From: Chromobacterium haemolyticum DSM 19808
GTDB taxonomy: Bacteria > Pseudomonadota > Gammaproteobacteria > Burkholderiales > Chromobacteriaceae
DNA length: 64,000 nucleotides
Direction: 5' to 3'
Assembly: GCF_000711885.1 (NCBI RefSeq)
Contig: NZ_KL543995.1
Span: 120,010 to 184,009 of the forward strand
Position 1 is the stretch's first letter; the number at the start of each line of letters is the position of its first letter. The notes beneath the pieces are model-generated. The model searched no databases. It was not told where the DNA came from and worked only from the letters and a program-made list of their open reading frames with translations. Of the stretch, positions 53,870 through 63,200 are shown one piece after another. The position numbers and the translations under genes were made by a program.

Positions 53870-55287
53870 TCATTCCCTCGCTGGCGCGGCGTTCGCTCTA
53901 CCGGCGGCTGTTATGGACCAGCCTGAGCTCCCTGCTGGCGGTATGGCTGGTCCTGTTCGCCTGGTTTTACTGGGAAGTGACCCGAGTGGGGTCCGGCTAC
54001 CTGGACGGGGATCTGCGCGGACTGGCGCGCACGCTGGCCACTGTGTACAGCGCCGACGTCAAGCCTGGGGAGCGCGTGCGCATCGTCGATCAACTGATAG
54101 GCCAGTTTGGCCATGGCTATAGCGAAAAGCCGCCGCTGCGCAGCGAGCTGGCCTACCGCATCGTCGACAAGCGCCAGCATTTGCTGGCGGTGTCCAATAC
54201 CTGGCCGGAACTGGCGCAGCCTGTCAGTGCCGACGCGCCGGCCAACCAGGGGCGCTGGCGCATCCTGGTGGTCGACGCCGCCGATGCGCCGGTGCAGGTG
54301 CAGCTGGCGGTGGCGCGCAGCTTCGTGCAGCGGGTGCAAGCCGAGATCTTGGTCTTCTTTCTGATGCCGCTGATCGCGGCGGTGCCCATCATCATGTTGC
54401 TGCTGCGCGTCGGCTACGGCCGCGCCTTGCAGCCCTTGGCGACGCTGGCCACCACCATTACCTCGCGCGATGTGCAATCGACGGCGCCGCTGGCCTGCGC
54501 CGATCCCGAATACCAGGAACTGCGGCCGGTGTTCAATTCCGTCAACGAGCTGTTGTCGCGGCTGGCCACCTTTCGCGAAGGAGAGCAGCGCTTCTTCGCC
54601 GACGCCGCGCACGAACTGCGCACGCCGCTGGCGGCGATTGGCGCGCAAGTGCATTTGCTGGCGCGGGCGGAGTCCGAGCAGGAGAGGGCGGCGCTGGCGG
54701 CCTTGCTGGACGCCAGCATAGGCCGCAGCGGCGAACTGGTGGGCAAGCTGCTGACGCTGTCGCGGCTGGACGCGGAGTCGGCGCGGGTGCGGCCGGTGTC
54801 CTTCGACCTGGCGGCGTTAGCGCGCGCGGCCTTGGCGCGGCATGTGCCGCGGGCGATGGAGCGCAACATCACCCTGGCTTACGACGGCGCGCAGACGGCG
54901 GCTTGCTGCGGAGACGCCAGCGCGATGGACAGCTTGCTGGATAATTTGCTGGATAACGCCATCCGTTACTGCCCGGACGGCGCGTCCATCAATGTGGAAG
55001 TCAGCGAGGGGTTCTCCAATCTGCGGCTGGCGGTGCTGGACGACGGTCCGGGCATCGAGCCGCAGTGGCGTGAGCAGGTGCTGAAGCGTTTTGTGCGCCT
55101 GCCCGACAACACCGTCACCGGCAGCGGCCTGGGGCTGGCCATTGTCAAGCGGGTGGTGGAGCTGCACGGCGGCAGCCTGCTGTTGACCGATGGCCTGCAC
55201 GGCAACGGCCTGGGGGTGGAAATCCGCCTGCCGCGCCGCGCCGCGCCGGAGGCCCCGGCCGCGGAGCGCGGGGCGCAGCCGGCATAG
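53866..55287 (+). CDS. Sensor histidine kinase (TctE/QseC-like)
   Basis: A 473-residue membrane kinase. Spans are at about 18-36 and 161-180, bounding a periplasmic sensor domain of the 2CSK_N type. A HAMP-like linker follows, then the H-box FFADAAHELRTPLAA with His249, the N-box LLDNLLDNAIRYCP, and the G boxes DDGPGIEP and GSGLGLAIVKR. It partners the response regulator with which it overlaps by four bases. It ends only one base from the convergent stop of the efflux outer-membrane factor gene, so the two units share no terminator space. Confidence 0.93.
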   Translation: MIIPSLARRSLYRRLLWTSLSSLLAVWLVLFAWFYWEVTRVGSGYLDGDLRGLARTLATVYSADVKPGERVRIVDQLIGQFGHGYSEKPPLRSELAYRIVDKRQHLLAVSNTWPELAQPVSADAPANQGRWRILVVDAADAPVQVQLAVARSFVQRVQAEILVFFLMPLIAAVPIIMLLLRVGYGRALQPLATLATTITSRDVQSTAPLACADPEYQELRPVFNSVNELLSRLATFREGEQRFFADAAHELRTPLAAIGAQVHLLARAESEQERAALAALLDASIGRSGELVGKLLTLSRLDAESARVRPVSFDLAALARAALARHVPRAMERNITLAYDGAQTAACCGDASAMDSLLDNLLDNAIRYCPDGASINVEVSEGFSNLRLAVLDDGPGIEPQWREQVLKRFVRLPDNTVTGSGLGLAIVKRVVELHGGSLLLTDGLHGNGLGVEIRLPRRAAPEAPAAERGAQPA

Positions 55288-55288
55288 C

Positions 55289-56689
55289 TCAAGGCGTGGT
55301 CTTGTCCGCGCCCTCCCAGCCGCCGCCCAAGGCGGCGATCAGATTGGCCGCCGCCAGCAGCTGCTGGCGGCGCGCGCCTTGCACACCTTGTTCCGCCTGA
55401 AGCTGCGCCAGCTGTGCGCGCCATTCCGCCTGGCCGTCGCTGAGGCCCACGCCGCGAGCGTCGCGCTCGGCGCGCAAGCGGCGGCTGGCGTCCACGTATT
55501 GCCGCTGCTTGGCTTCCTGGTCCGTGCCGGCGAAATGGGCGGCGGCGGCCGCGTCTTCCACCTCGTACACCGCGCGGGTGACCGCGCCGCGCCAGGCCGC
55601 GTATTGTTCTGCGGCGGCAAAGTGCGCGCGCTGGGCTTCGGCTTTGCGCTTGCCTGCGTCGAACAGCGGAATGTCTAGCTGGGGCAACAGCGACCAGTTC
55701 AGCACCTTGCTGCCGCGCAATGCGGACCAGCTGCCGGCGCTGATGCCCAGGCCGCCATTCAGCGTCAGCGACGGCCAGCGAGCCGCCTCCGCCTCGTCGA
55801 TGCGCGCGCGCGCGGCGTCGTAGCGGGCCTGGGCCGCGCTGAGGTCCGGCCTGCGTTGCAGCAGCCGGGCCGGCACTTCGCCGCCCACTTCCGGCAGCCT
55901 GAGTTCGCGCAGCGGCCGCGCCGGCGGCAAGCCGCAGGCGTTCGGCATCTGGGCGGCCAGCTGGCACAGGCTGCGTTCTATCCGCTTCAGCGCGTCGCCT
56001 TGCTGGGCAAGCAGGCGGGCGGCTTCGCTGGCCTCGCTGTCCGGTTCCAGCAACTGTCTACCGCTGGCCAGGCCGACGCGGCGTTTGGCGGCAACCCCGG
56101 CCAGCAGGCGCTGGCGCAGCCGCGCGGCCTCCCGGAGCAGTTCGATGTCGGCGGCCAGCTCCGCCCGCGTCAGCCACAGTTCCGTGGTCTGCCGCGCCAG
56201 GCTCAGGCCCAGCGCGTCGAGGTCGCCGCCGCTGGCCTTGAGATCGGCGCGGCCGGCGCGGACCGCGGCGCTGACCCGGCCGCGCAAGTCCACCTCATAG
56301 CCCAGCGCCAGCCGCGTGCTGTAGCGGGTGCTGGGGTTGGCGGTGTCTTCGCCCACTTCGCCCAAATCGAACTTGGACAGCTTGCGCCGCTCCACCGATT
56401 GTTCGAAGTCCAGCTTGGGGTAGCGGTCTGCGTTGAGCACGCCCAGTTCGGCGCGCGCGGCGTCCAGCCGCGCCAGGCTGGCGGCGAGGTCGATGTTGCC
56501 CTCGCGCACCGTCGCGATCCACCGGCTGAGGCCGGGATCGCCGAAACCGTCCCAGGCTTGGGCGTCCGGCGCATGGCCGGGCAGAGCCTGGCTGTAGCGC
56601 TCCGGCAGCGCCGGCGCGGGGCGCGAAGGTTCCATCCCGGCGCAGCCGCCAAGCGCCAGGAGCAGGAGCAGAGCGATGGGCCGCATCAT
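55289..56689 (-). CDS. Outer-membrane efflux lipoprotein (TolC/NodT family) of the DevCAB-type operon
   Basis: A 466-residue outer-membrane factor. The signal MRPIALLLLLALGGC ends in a lipobox cysteine. OEP repeats are seen at ELGVLNADRYPKLDFEQSVE and DEAEAARWPSLTLNGGLG, and RRPDLSAAQARYDAAR is the family loop. The start at 56689 makes an ATGA overlap with the adaptor gene. It is not closely similar to the other outer-membrane factor in this window, so this is not a recent duplication. Confidence 0.91.
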   Translation of the reverse strand: MMRPIALLLLLALGGCAGMEPSRPAPALPERYSQALPGHAPDAQAWDGFGDPGLSRWIATVREGNIDLAASLARLDAARAELGVLNADRYPKLDFEQSVERRKLSKFDLGEVGEDTANPSTRYSTRLALGYEVDLRGRVSAAVRAGRADLKASGGDLDALGLSLARQTTELWLTRAELAADIELLREAARLRQRLLAGVAAKRRVGLASGRQLLEPDSEASEAARLLAQQGDALKRIERSLCQLAAQMPNACGLPPARPLRELRLPEVGGEVPARLLQRRPDLSAAQARYDAARARIDEAEAARWPSLTLNGGLGISAGSWSALRGSKVLNWSLLPQLDIPLFDAGKRKAEAQRAHFAAAEQYAAWRGAVTRAVYEVEDAAAAAHFAGTDQEAKQRQYVDASRRLRAERDARGVGLSDGQAEWRAQLAQLQAEQGVQGARRQQLLAAANLIAALGGGWEGADKTTP

Positions 56690-57696
56690 GGTTTGCCCGC
56701 CTTGTCTTGTCGGGAGATGCGCACCAGCACCCGCTGGCCAATGCGGATTTCCGGCGCGTCCACCAGCGCCAGCACGCATTCAATCACCCGCACATCTTGT
56801 TTCTCGTTGGGGTCGTCGTTGTCCGGGCGGTTGCCGAACACCTGGCCCAGCCGCAGCACCTTGGCTTTGTAGACCTTGGTTTCGTCCGCCTCCAGCGTCA
56901 CTTCCGCCGCCTGTCCGGGCGTTACCACGCTGACGTAACGTTCTTCCAGGTCGGCGCGGACGATGCGCGGCCCGTTGGGGGCGAACATGAACAGCGGCGT
57001 CACGTTCAGCGTGGAGGTGCCGTCGCCGGGGCGGGCCTGACGGCGGATGATGCGCCCGGCCAGCGGCGCGCGCACCACGTGCTGGTCCACTTCCAGTTTG
57101 CTGGCGGCCACTTGCGCGTCGGCGGTGGCTACCGCCGCCTGCTGACGAGCCAGTTCGGAGGCGCTGAGCCTGACCTGATTGCGGGCGTTGTCTTTTTCCT
57201 GTTTGGACACCACCTCGTCGCCGCTTAGCGCGGACACACGTTGCAGCTCGCGCTGAGCGATGGCGTGCTTGACCTGCAGCAGGGCCAGCGCTTGCCGCGC
57301 CTCGTCGCGCTCCTGCTCGCGCACCTTCATCGCCAGATTGGCTTCGCGGTCGTCGATCCGGGCCAGCACCGCGCCGGGTTTGACCTCGGCGCCTTCCTCC
57401 ACGGACACCTCTCGGATAATGCCCGCGCGCGGCGCGGCGATATTGATCACTCCGCCTTCTATGCTGACGCGGCCCTTGGCGATGGCGGCCCAAGGGGATT
57501 GCTGAACCGGCGCGGGAGGAGGCGGTTCGGAACAGCCGGCCAGCAGCAGGCCCAGCGCCGGCAGCAGGGCTAGCCGGCAAGAATTTTTGGAGTGGGCTCG
57601 GAAAACCGCCGCGAGTGGTTCGAGAGCGCGGAGCAACGCAGCCATCGGGCCGCGTAGCGGGTTTTGCGAGGTCCCCTTGGACGCGTGGCTGCTCAT
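56686..57696 (-). CDS. HlyD/DevB-type periplasmic adaptor lipoprotein
   Basis: A 336-residue membrane-fusion protein. After a basic N-terminus of about 40 residues comes LALLPALGLLLAGC, a lipobox. The lipoyl halves are AAPRAGIIREVSVEEGAEV and VVRAPLAGRIIRRQARPGDG, with a helical hairpin between them (about 115-205). It links the ABC permease to the TolC-like channel. The start codon may be internal (for example a later Met before the hydrophobic stretch), because the first 35 residues are unusual for a signal peptide. It overlaps the ATPase gene by four bases. Confidence 0.88.
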   Translation of the reverse strand: MSSHASKGTSQNPLRGPMAALLRALEPLAAVFRAHSKNSCRLALLPALGLLLAGCSEPPPPAPVQQSPWAAIAKGRVSIEGGVINIAAPRAGIIREVSVEEGAEVKPGAVLARIDDREANLAMKVREQERDEARQALALLQVKHAIAQRELQRVSALSGDEVVSKQEKDNARNQVRLSASELARQQAAVATADAQVAASKLEVDQHVVRAPLAGRIIRRQARPGDGTSTLNVTPLFMFAPNGPRIVRADLEERYVSVVTPGQAAEVTLEADETKVYKAKVLRLGQVFGNRPDNDDPNEKQDVRVIECVLALVDAPEIRIGQRVLVRISRQDKAGKP

Positions 57697-58412
57697 GCTA
57701 CCTCCATCGGCGTGTTATGGACGCGCAGATCCTTGACCACCTGGCCGTCTTCCAGGGTGATGACGCGGTCGGCGTGCTTGATCAGGCGGTTGTCGTGGGA
57801 CACGCCCAGCACCGTGGTGCCTTGTTCCTGGGCGATCTGGTGCAAGAGGTCGATCACCACTTGGCCGTTGTGGCTGTCCAGCGCGCTGGTGGGCTCGTCG
57901 GCGAACATCAGCCTGGGCCGCTTGACCAGCGCGCGGGCGATGGCGACTCGTTGTTTTTCGCCGCCGGACAGCTCCATCGGCCGCAGCTTGGCGCGCGGGC
58001 CCAGGCCCACCAGCTCCAGGGCTTCTTGCGCACGTTTCTCGGCTTCGGCCTTGGTGATCTTGGGGCCGTAGTTCAGGGGCAGCAGCACGTTTTCCAGCGC
58101 GGTCAGCGAGGCGAACAGGTTGAAGCCCTGGAATACGAAACCGCAATGTTCCAGGCGGAAGCGGCTCAATTCTTCTATGGACCGCTTGGTCAGCTCCTGC
58201 CCCAGCGCGGTGACGCGGCCGGAGCTGGGCGGCAGTAGGCCGGAAAGCACGGACAACAAGGTGCTTTTGCCGGATCCGGAGGGGCCGATGATCAGGGTCA
58301 GTTCGCCGGGCAAGATGGACAGCGAGATATTGGTGAGCACGGTTTGCTCGGTCTTGCCGTTGCTGAACGAGCGGTTCAGGTTTTCGCCGACGATGGCGGG
58401 AGAGGCGGACAT
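57693..58412 (-). CDS. ABC exporter ATP-binding protein (DevA/LolD/MacB type)
   Basis: A 239-residue ATPase. Walker A is GPSGSGKST (43-51), the signature motif is LSGGEKQRVAIARAL and Walker B is LMFADEPTSALD. It belongs to the MacB/LolD-like group that works with FtsX-fold permeases. It lies 10 bp downstream of the permease gene and overlaps the adaptor gene. Confidence 0.92.
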   Translation of the reverse strand: MSASPAIVGENLNRSFSNGKTEQTVLTNISLSILPGELTLIIGPSGSGKSTLLSVLSGLLPPSSGRVTALGQELTKRSIEELSRFRLEHCGFVFQGFNLFASLTALENVLLPLNYGPKITKAEAEKRAQEALELVGLGPRAKLRPMELSGGEKQRVAIARALVKRPRLMFADEPTSALDSHNGQVVIDLLHQIAQEQGTTVLGVSHDNRLIKHADRVITLEDGQVVKDLRVHNTPMEVA

Positions 58413-58422
58413 GAAAGTCTCC

Positions 58423-59550
58423 TTATCGCAATAGGGTAGAAGGCTCGGCCTGGTTCAGCGCGCGCAGCGCGGACAGGCCGGAGAGCAGAGCGATGCCCAG
58501 CACCAGGGTGCCGGTGGCCACGCATCCCCACAGCGGCACCTCCAGCGCGATGTGGGCGTGACGGGCGGCGGCCACCAGCAGCGCGCCGACCACGGCGGTG
58601 ATCACCTGGCCGGCCAGGCCGACCCAGAACGATTGCTCCAGAATCACGGCGCGCAAGGCGGAGGAGGACACCCCCAAAGCCCGCAAGGTGGCGTATTCGC
58701 GCAGCGCGGCGACGATGGCGGCCATCAGCGTTTGGCTGGTGATGACGATGCCGACCAGCAGGCCCAGCGCGGAGGAAAACAGGAAACCGGAGCCGGCGCC
58801 GGACTCGAACAGCCAGTAGGTTTGCGACTGAGCGGAGAATTCCTCCGCGGTCCAGACCTGGAACGGTTTGAAGCTGCCGCTGGGTTGCAGTTGGTCGCGC
58901 ACCTGCTCGGCGCGGTTGGGGTCGCGCAGCCGCGCCAGGAAGTAGTCGGTGGCGTCGTTGCGCAGATTGGGATCGATGCGGCGGGCGGTGTTCAGCGAGG
59001 TCAGGATGTTGGCGCCGCCCATTGCGCGCATACCGTTGACGGTGCCGCCGATACGCACCCGCTTGCCGCTGAGCTCGGCGTAATCGCCTATCTTGACCCC
59101 CAGTTTTTCCAGGTCGCTTTCATCCACCAGCACGGTGCTGGGCACCGTCAGTTCCTGGCGCAAGGCCGGGGTCAGCAGGGTGGCGAAAGTCATCGCCTGC
59201 GGCCGCGGGTCAATGCCGATCAATACCGCGCTGAGTTTGCCGCCGCCGGGCCGCTGCCAGTCCGCCATGGTCCAGGTGAAGCGTTCCACCGCGGTGACTT
59301 CCGGGTGCGCCCACAGGTTGTTCTCGGTTTTGCCGGGAATGGGGCGGGCCAGGTCCACGCTCTGGGTGGCGGGGTAGCCCACCCAAAGGTCGGCGCTGGA
59401 GCGGTCGATGTAGACGCCTATCGAACTGAACATGCCGAGGAGCAGGCTGAGTTGCACCTGAACCAGCAGGCCGGCGAATGCCACCGCCAGCACCGCGGGC
59501 AGAAAGCGGCGCCACTCGTAAATCAGCGAGGCGCGAGCGAGGGAGACCAT
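58423..59550 (-). CDS. ABC exporter permease, DevC/FtsX family
   Basis: A 375-residue permease with an N-terminal membrane span (FLPAVLAVAFAGLLVQVQLSL), a large periplasmic domain (about 40-255) and three C-terminal spans, the FtsX/MacB-PCD layout. Stand-alone permease and ATPase subunits together with an adaptor resemble cyanobacterial DevBCA exporters. The ATG at 59550 has GGAG 8 bp upstream; the open frame to 59643 is an unlikely extension. This is the first gene of the leftward export operon. Confidence 0.9.
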   Translation of the reverse strand: MVSLARASLIYEWRRFLPAVLAVAFAGLLVQVQLSLLLGMFSSIGVYIDRSSADLWVGYPATQSVDLARPIPGKTENNLWAHPEVTAVERFTWTMADWQRPGGGKLSAVLIGIDPRPQAMTFATLLTPALRQELTVPSTVLVDESDLEKLGVKIGDYAELSGKRVRIGGTVNGMRAMGGANILTSLNTARRIDPNLRNDATDYFLARLRDPNRAEQVRDQLQPSGSFKPFQVWTAEEFSAQSQTYWLFESGAGSGFLFSSALGLLVGIVITSQTLMAAIVAALREYATLRALGVSSSALRAVILEQSFWVGLAGQVITAVVGALLVAAARHAHIALEVPLWGCVATGTLVLGIALLSGLSALRALNQAEPSTLLR

Positions 59551-60263
59551 GGTCAGGTCTCCACGCTGGGGCCGGACAGGCGGAGGGGATGAGTAGGCTG
59601 GGGCATGACTGTCTCCGGAATGAAATGGAGGCAGTATGCCCATTCCTGCTTAGGGTTTTCTGAGCGTTGCCAATGGTAATTAAGGGAACGGCGGCGAATA
59701 GGATTTTGGCCGATTAATACCACTGGTATTGGTTCGGACGTTGAATTTAAATGTCGCGCCAATAAGCCCCTGTTCTTATTGCTTGCTCAGACTCTCCTCA
59801 GTTTTCTTTTTTATGACCGCAAATTTTATTTTTCATTAAAGGATTTTACAAAAAATAATGACTTTGGCATCGGTGTGTCAATAAAGATACATTATAAAAA
59901 TCAATAACTTATGTCGTTGTGTATATTTTTTCTCCAGATCTGTGGAGGTAAATCAACCAACTGCAAGAAAGCGCTAAGGAAATGCTAAGATTTCAACGTC
60001 ATAATTTTACAAAACCGGATTTGGCAGCTTGGTTGGTAAAGATTTTGTCAAGTTTTTATCGCGGTTTTTAATGTGGTTTGGGTAATGGGCAGCAGGCGCG
60101 TGCGACGTTTGGTCGGGCGCGAATTCGATCCAGGCTTTGCGTGCGGGACCGGATTTAAAGAAAGGCAGTCGACCCTGGCCGTGCGGCCGGCGATTGCGCT
60201 TCCCGGTTGGTGCGCGGCGGCAAGCGAATGATGCGAAACAGCAGGTTCACCGCGGGAGGAGCA
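59551..60263. promoter_or_regulatory. AT-rich divergent region between the ABC export operon and the polyketide synthase
   Basis: About 713 bp without a credible gene. 59750-60075 is strikingly AT-rich compared with the surrounding DNA. A perfect palindrome lies near the leftward operon (listed separately). Close to the synthase start, the sequence returns to high GC and has GGGAGGAG at 60254-60261. Promoters for both directions are expected; the AT-rich block suggests H-NS-type control. Confidence 0.55.
59716..59730. promoter_or_regulatory. Palindromic operator candidate upstream of the ABC export operon
   Basis: AATACCA-C-TGGTATT: perfect 7-bp arms around one base, about 166 bp before the permease start codon. 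A regulator such as the nearby two-component or MarR protein could bind here; this is not shown. Confidence 0.4.
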
Positions 60264-63200
60264 ATGAGCAAGACCTTATCGAGCAGGATTGGACCAGGGA
60301 CGTTGGATATCGCGATTGTGGGCATGGCCAGCCACTTTCCCGATGCGGCCACCTTATATGATTTCTGGACCAATATCGTCGACAAGAAGGATTCCCTGAC
60401 CGACATCGACCAGAAAGACGGCGATGAATACTGGCGCAAGGAAGACTATTACAGTGCGGACCCGAGCGCCGCGGACAAAACTTACGGCCACCGCGCCGGC
60501 TTCGTGCCGGCCATCGATTTCGATCCGGTGGAATTCAAACTGCCGCCGCTGATGCTGGAGTCCATCAGCACCGCGCAAATCTTCGCGCTGCACGTGGCCA
60601 AGCAGGCAATGCTGGACGCCAGGCTGGTGGGCGAGGACGCGCTGCCGGTGGACAAAGACCGGGTGGGGGTGATTCTGGGCGGCGCCGGCAACGGCAACAC
60701 CTCGTTCTCGCTGGCTTTCCGGCAGCAGGAGCCGTACCTGCGCAAGGTGCTGAACCACGCGGGCCTGCCGGGCGCGGTGGCCGACGAGGTCATCGATCGC
60801 GTCAATCACCTTTACCTGGAGTGGAATGAGGACAGCTTCCCCGGCTTCCTCGGTAATGTCGCCTGCGGCCGCATCGCCAGCTATTTCGATCTGGGCGGCA
60901 CTTCTTACATGGTGGACGCCGCTTGCGCCAGCAGCCTGGCCGCGATCAAGGCGGCGGTGGGGGAACTGGTGGACGGCAGCTGCGACGTAGTGCTGACCGG
61001 CGGCGTCAACCTGGAAAACTCCATCTTCTCCTTCCTGTGCTTCAGCAAGACTCCGGCCTTGTCCAAGAGCAACCTGTCGCGTCCCTTCGACGAATCTTCC
61101 GACGGCATGATGCTGGGCGACGGCGTCGGCTTCCTGGTGCTCAAGCGCCTGGAAGACGCCGAGCGCGACGGCGACCGTATCTACGCGGTGATCAAATCGC
61201 TGCAGGCTTCCAGCGACGGCCGCGCCAAGAGCATTTTCGCGCCGCGTCACGAAGGTCAGGTCAAGGCGATGCGCCGAGCCTATGAGCGCGCCGGCATCTC
61301 GCCGGCGGAAATTCAGTTGGTGGAGGCGCACGGCACCGGCACCCAGTCCGGCGACGAGACCGAGATCAAGAGCCTGCGCGCGGTGTTCGAAGCCGGCGGC
61401 GCCCAGCCCGGCTCGGTGGCCATTGGCAGCGTCAAATCGCAGATCGGCCACACCCGCTGCGCCGCCGGCGCGGCGGCGATGATGAAGGCGGCGCTCAGCC
61501 TGTACCACAAGGTGCTGCCGCCCACCATCAACGTCAGCCAACCCAGCCGCGAACTGGCGGACAGCGCCAGCCCCTTCTACGTCAACATCGACAGCCGGCC
61601 GTGGTTGAGCCCGGTGAGCGGCGCGCCGCGCCGCGCGGCCTTGAGCGCTTACGGCTTCGGCGGCACCAACTACCACGCCATCATGGAGGAGCACCAGGCG
61701 CGGCCGCAGGGCGATTTCCGTCTGAACCTGCGCCCGGAAGTGGTGTTGTTGCACGCGGACGGCCCGGAACAACTGCTGGCGCTGGCCGAGCACAAGCTGG
61801 AGTCCTTCCGCGCCGCAGACGCCGGCTATCAGTTCCGCCTGCATCAAGGCGCCGCGGCGCGGGCGCCGGCCAATTCCGCGCGCCTCGCCTTCGTCGCAAG
61901 CTCGGCCGAACAGGCCGCCGGTTTGCTGGACGAGGCGATCAAGCTGCTGCGGGCGCGTCCGGATCAGGACTGGGAGCACCCGCTGGGCATTTATTACAAG
62001 CGCGAGGCGGCTCCGTTGGCCGGACGCGTGGTGGCCTTGTTCCCCGGCCAGGGCGCGCAGTACGTGAATATGGGCCGCGATATCGCCAACGATTACCCGG
62101 CGATGCGCGAAACGCTGGAAGGTCTGGACGCCGCGGCGCACGCCGACGGGCTGCCGTTGCCGTCCGCGTCCATCTTCCCGCCGCCGGCCTTCGACGCGGA
62201 AACGGCGGATCGCCAGATGGCGGAACTGACCCAGACCCGCACGGCGCAGCCGGCGATCGGCGCGATCAGCGCCGGCTACTACAAACTGTTGAGCGGCCTG
62301 GGCCTGCGTCCGGACTTCCTGGCCGGCCACAGCTACGGAGAAGTGACCGCCTTGTGGGCCGCCGGCGTGCTGAGCGACGAGGACTTCTACCGGACGTCGC
62401 TGGCGCGCGGCGCGGCGGTGGCCAGCCCGGTGCCGGGCGGCGAGCCGGGCGCGATGCTGGCGGCTTCGCTGCCGGAGAGCGAGGCCAGCGCGGTGCTGGA
62501 ACGCTTCCCGGAGCTGGTGGTGGCCAATTACAACTCGCAGCAGCAACTGGTGTTCGGCGGTGCCAGCGACATCATCCGCCAGGCCCATGAGTTTCTGAAC
62601 GAGCGCAAGGTGCGCAGCCAAGTGCTGGCGGTGTCCGCGGCCTTCCACACCGACTTCGTGCGCCACGCTTGCGCGCCGTTTGAAGCCAGCTTGGCTGGGA
62701 TTCCGTTCCAGGCGCCGCGGGCCGCGGTGTACTCCACCGCCAGCGGCGAGCGCCACGCCGACGACCCGGCCAAGATCAAGCAGTCGCTGATCAGCCAACT
62801 GGTCAGCCCGGTGCGCTTCCAGCAAACCATAGAACGCATTCATCAGCAGGGCGGTTACTTGTTCGTCGAGATCGGTCCCAAGGGCATCTTGGGCAAGCTA
62901 GTGGCGGACATTCTCAAGGACAAGCCGCACGCGGTGGTGTCGCTGAACCCCAGCGCCAACGGCGAGGAAGCCCTGCAATTCAAACGCGCGCTGGCGCGGC
63001 TGGCGGTGGAGGGCGTGGAGCTGAGCTCCACCGATCCGCAGGCGGCCTTGCCCTTGGCCGCGGCGCCGAAGAAAAAGTCGCTGACTTACAAGATGAGCGG
63101 CGGTTTCTTCTACTCGGAGAAAGCCAAGCAGCGCCGCGCGCACGCCATGCGCAAGGATACGCGCGTCATCGACGCCTTCATCGACGAGCGGCTTGCCGCC

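Noticed and set aside
60354-62843. An 829-codon minus-strand open frame inside the polyketide synthase
   Set aside because: Antisense of the KS-AT coding region with no family features; the opposite strand has all catalytic motifs in one frame.
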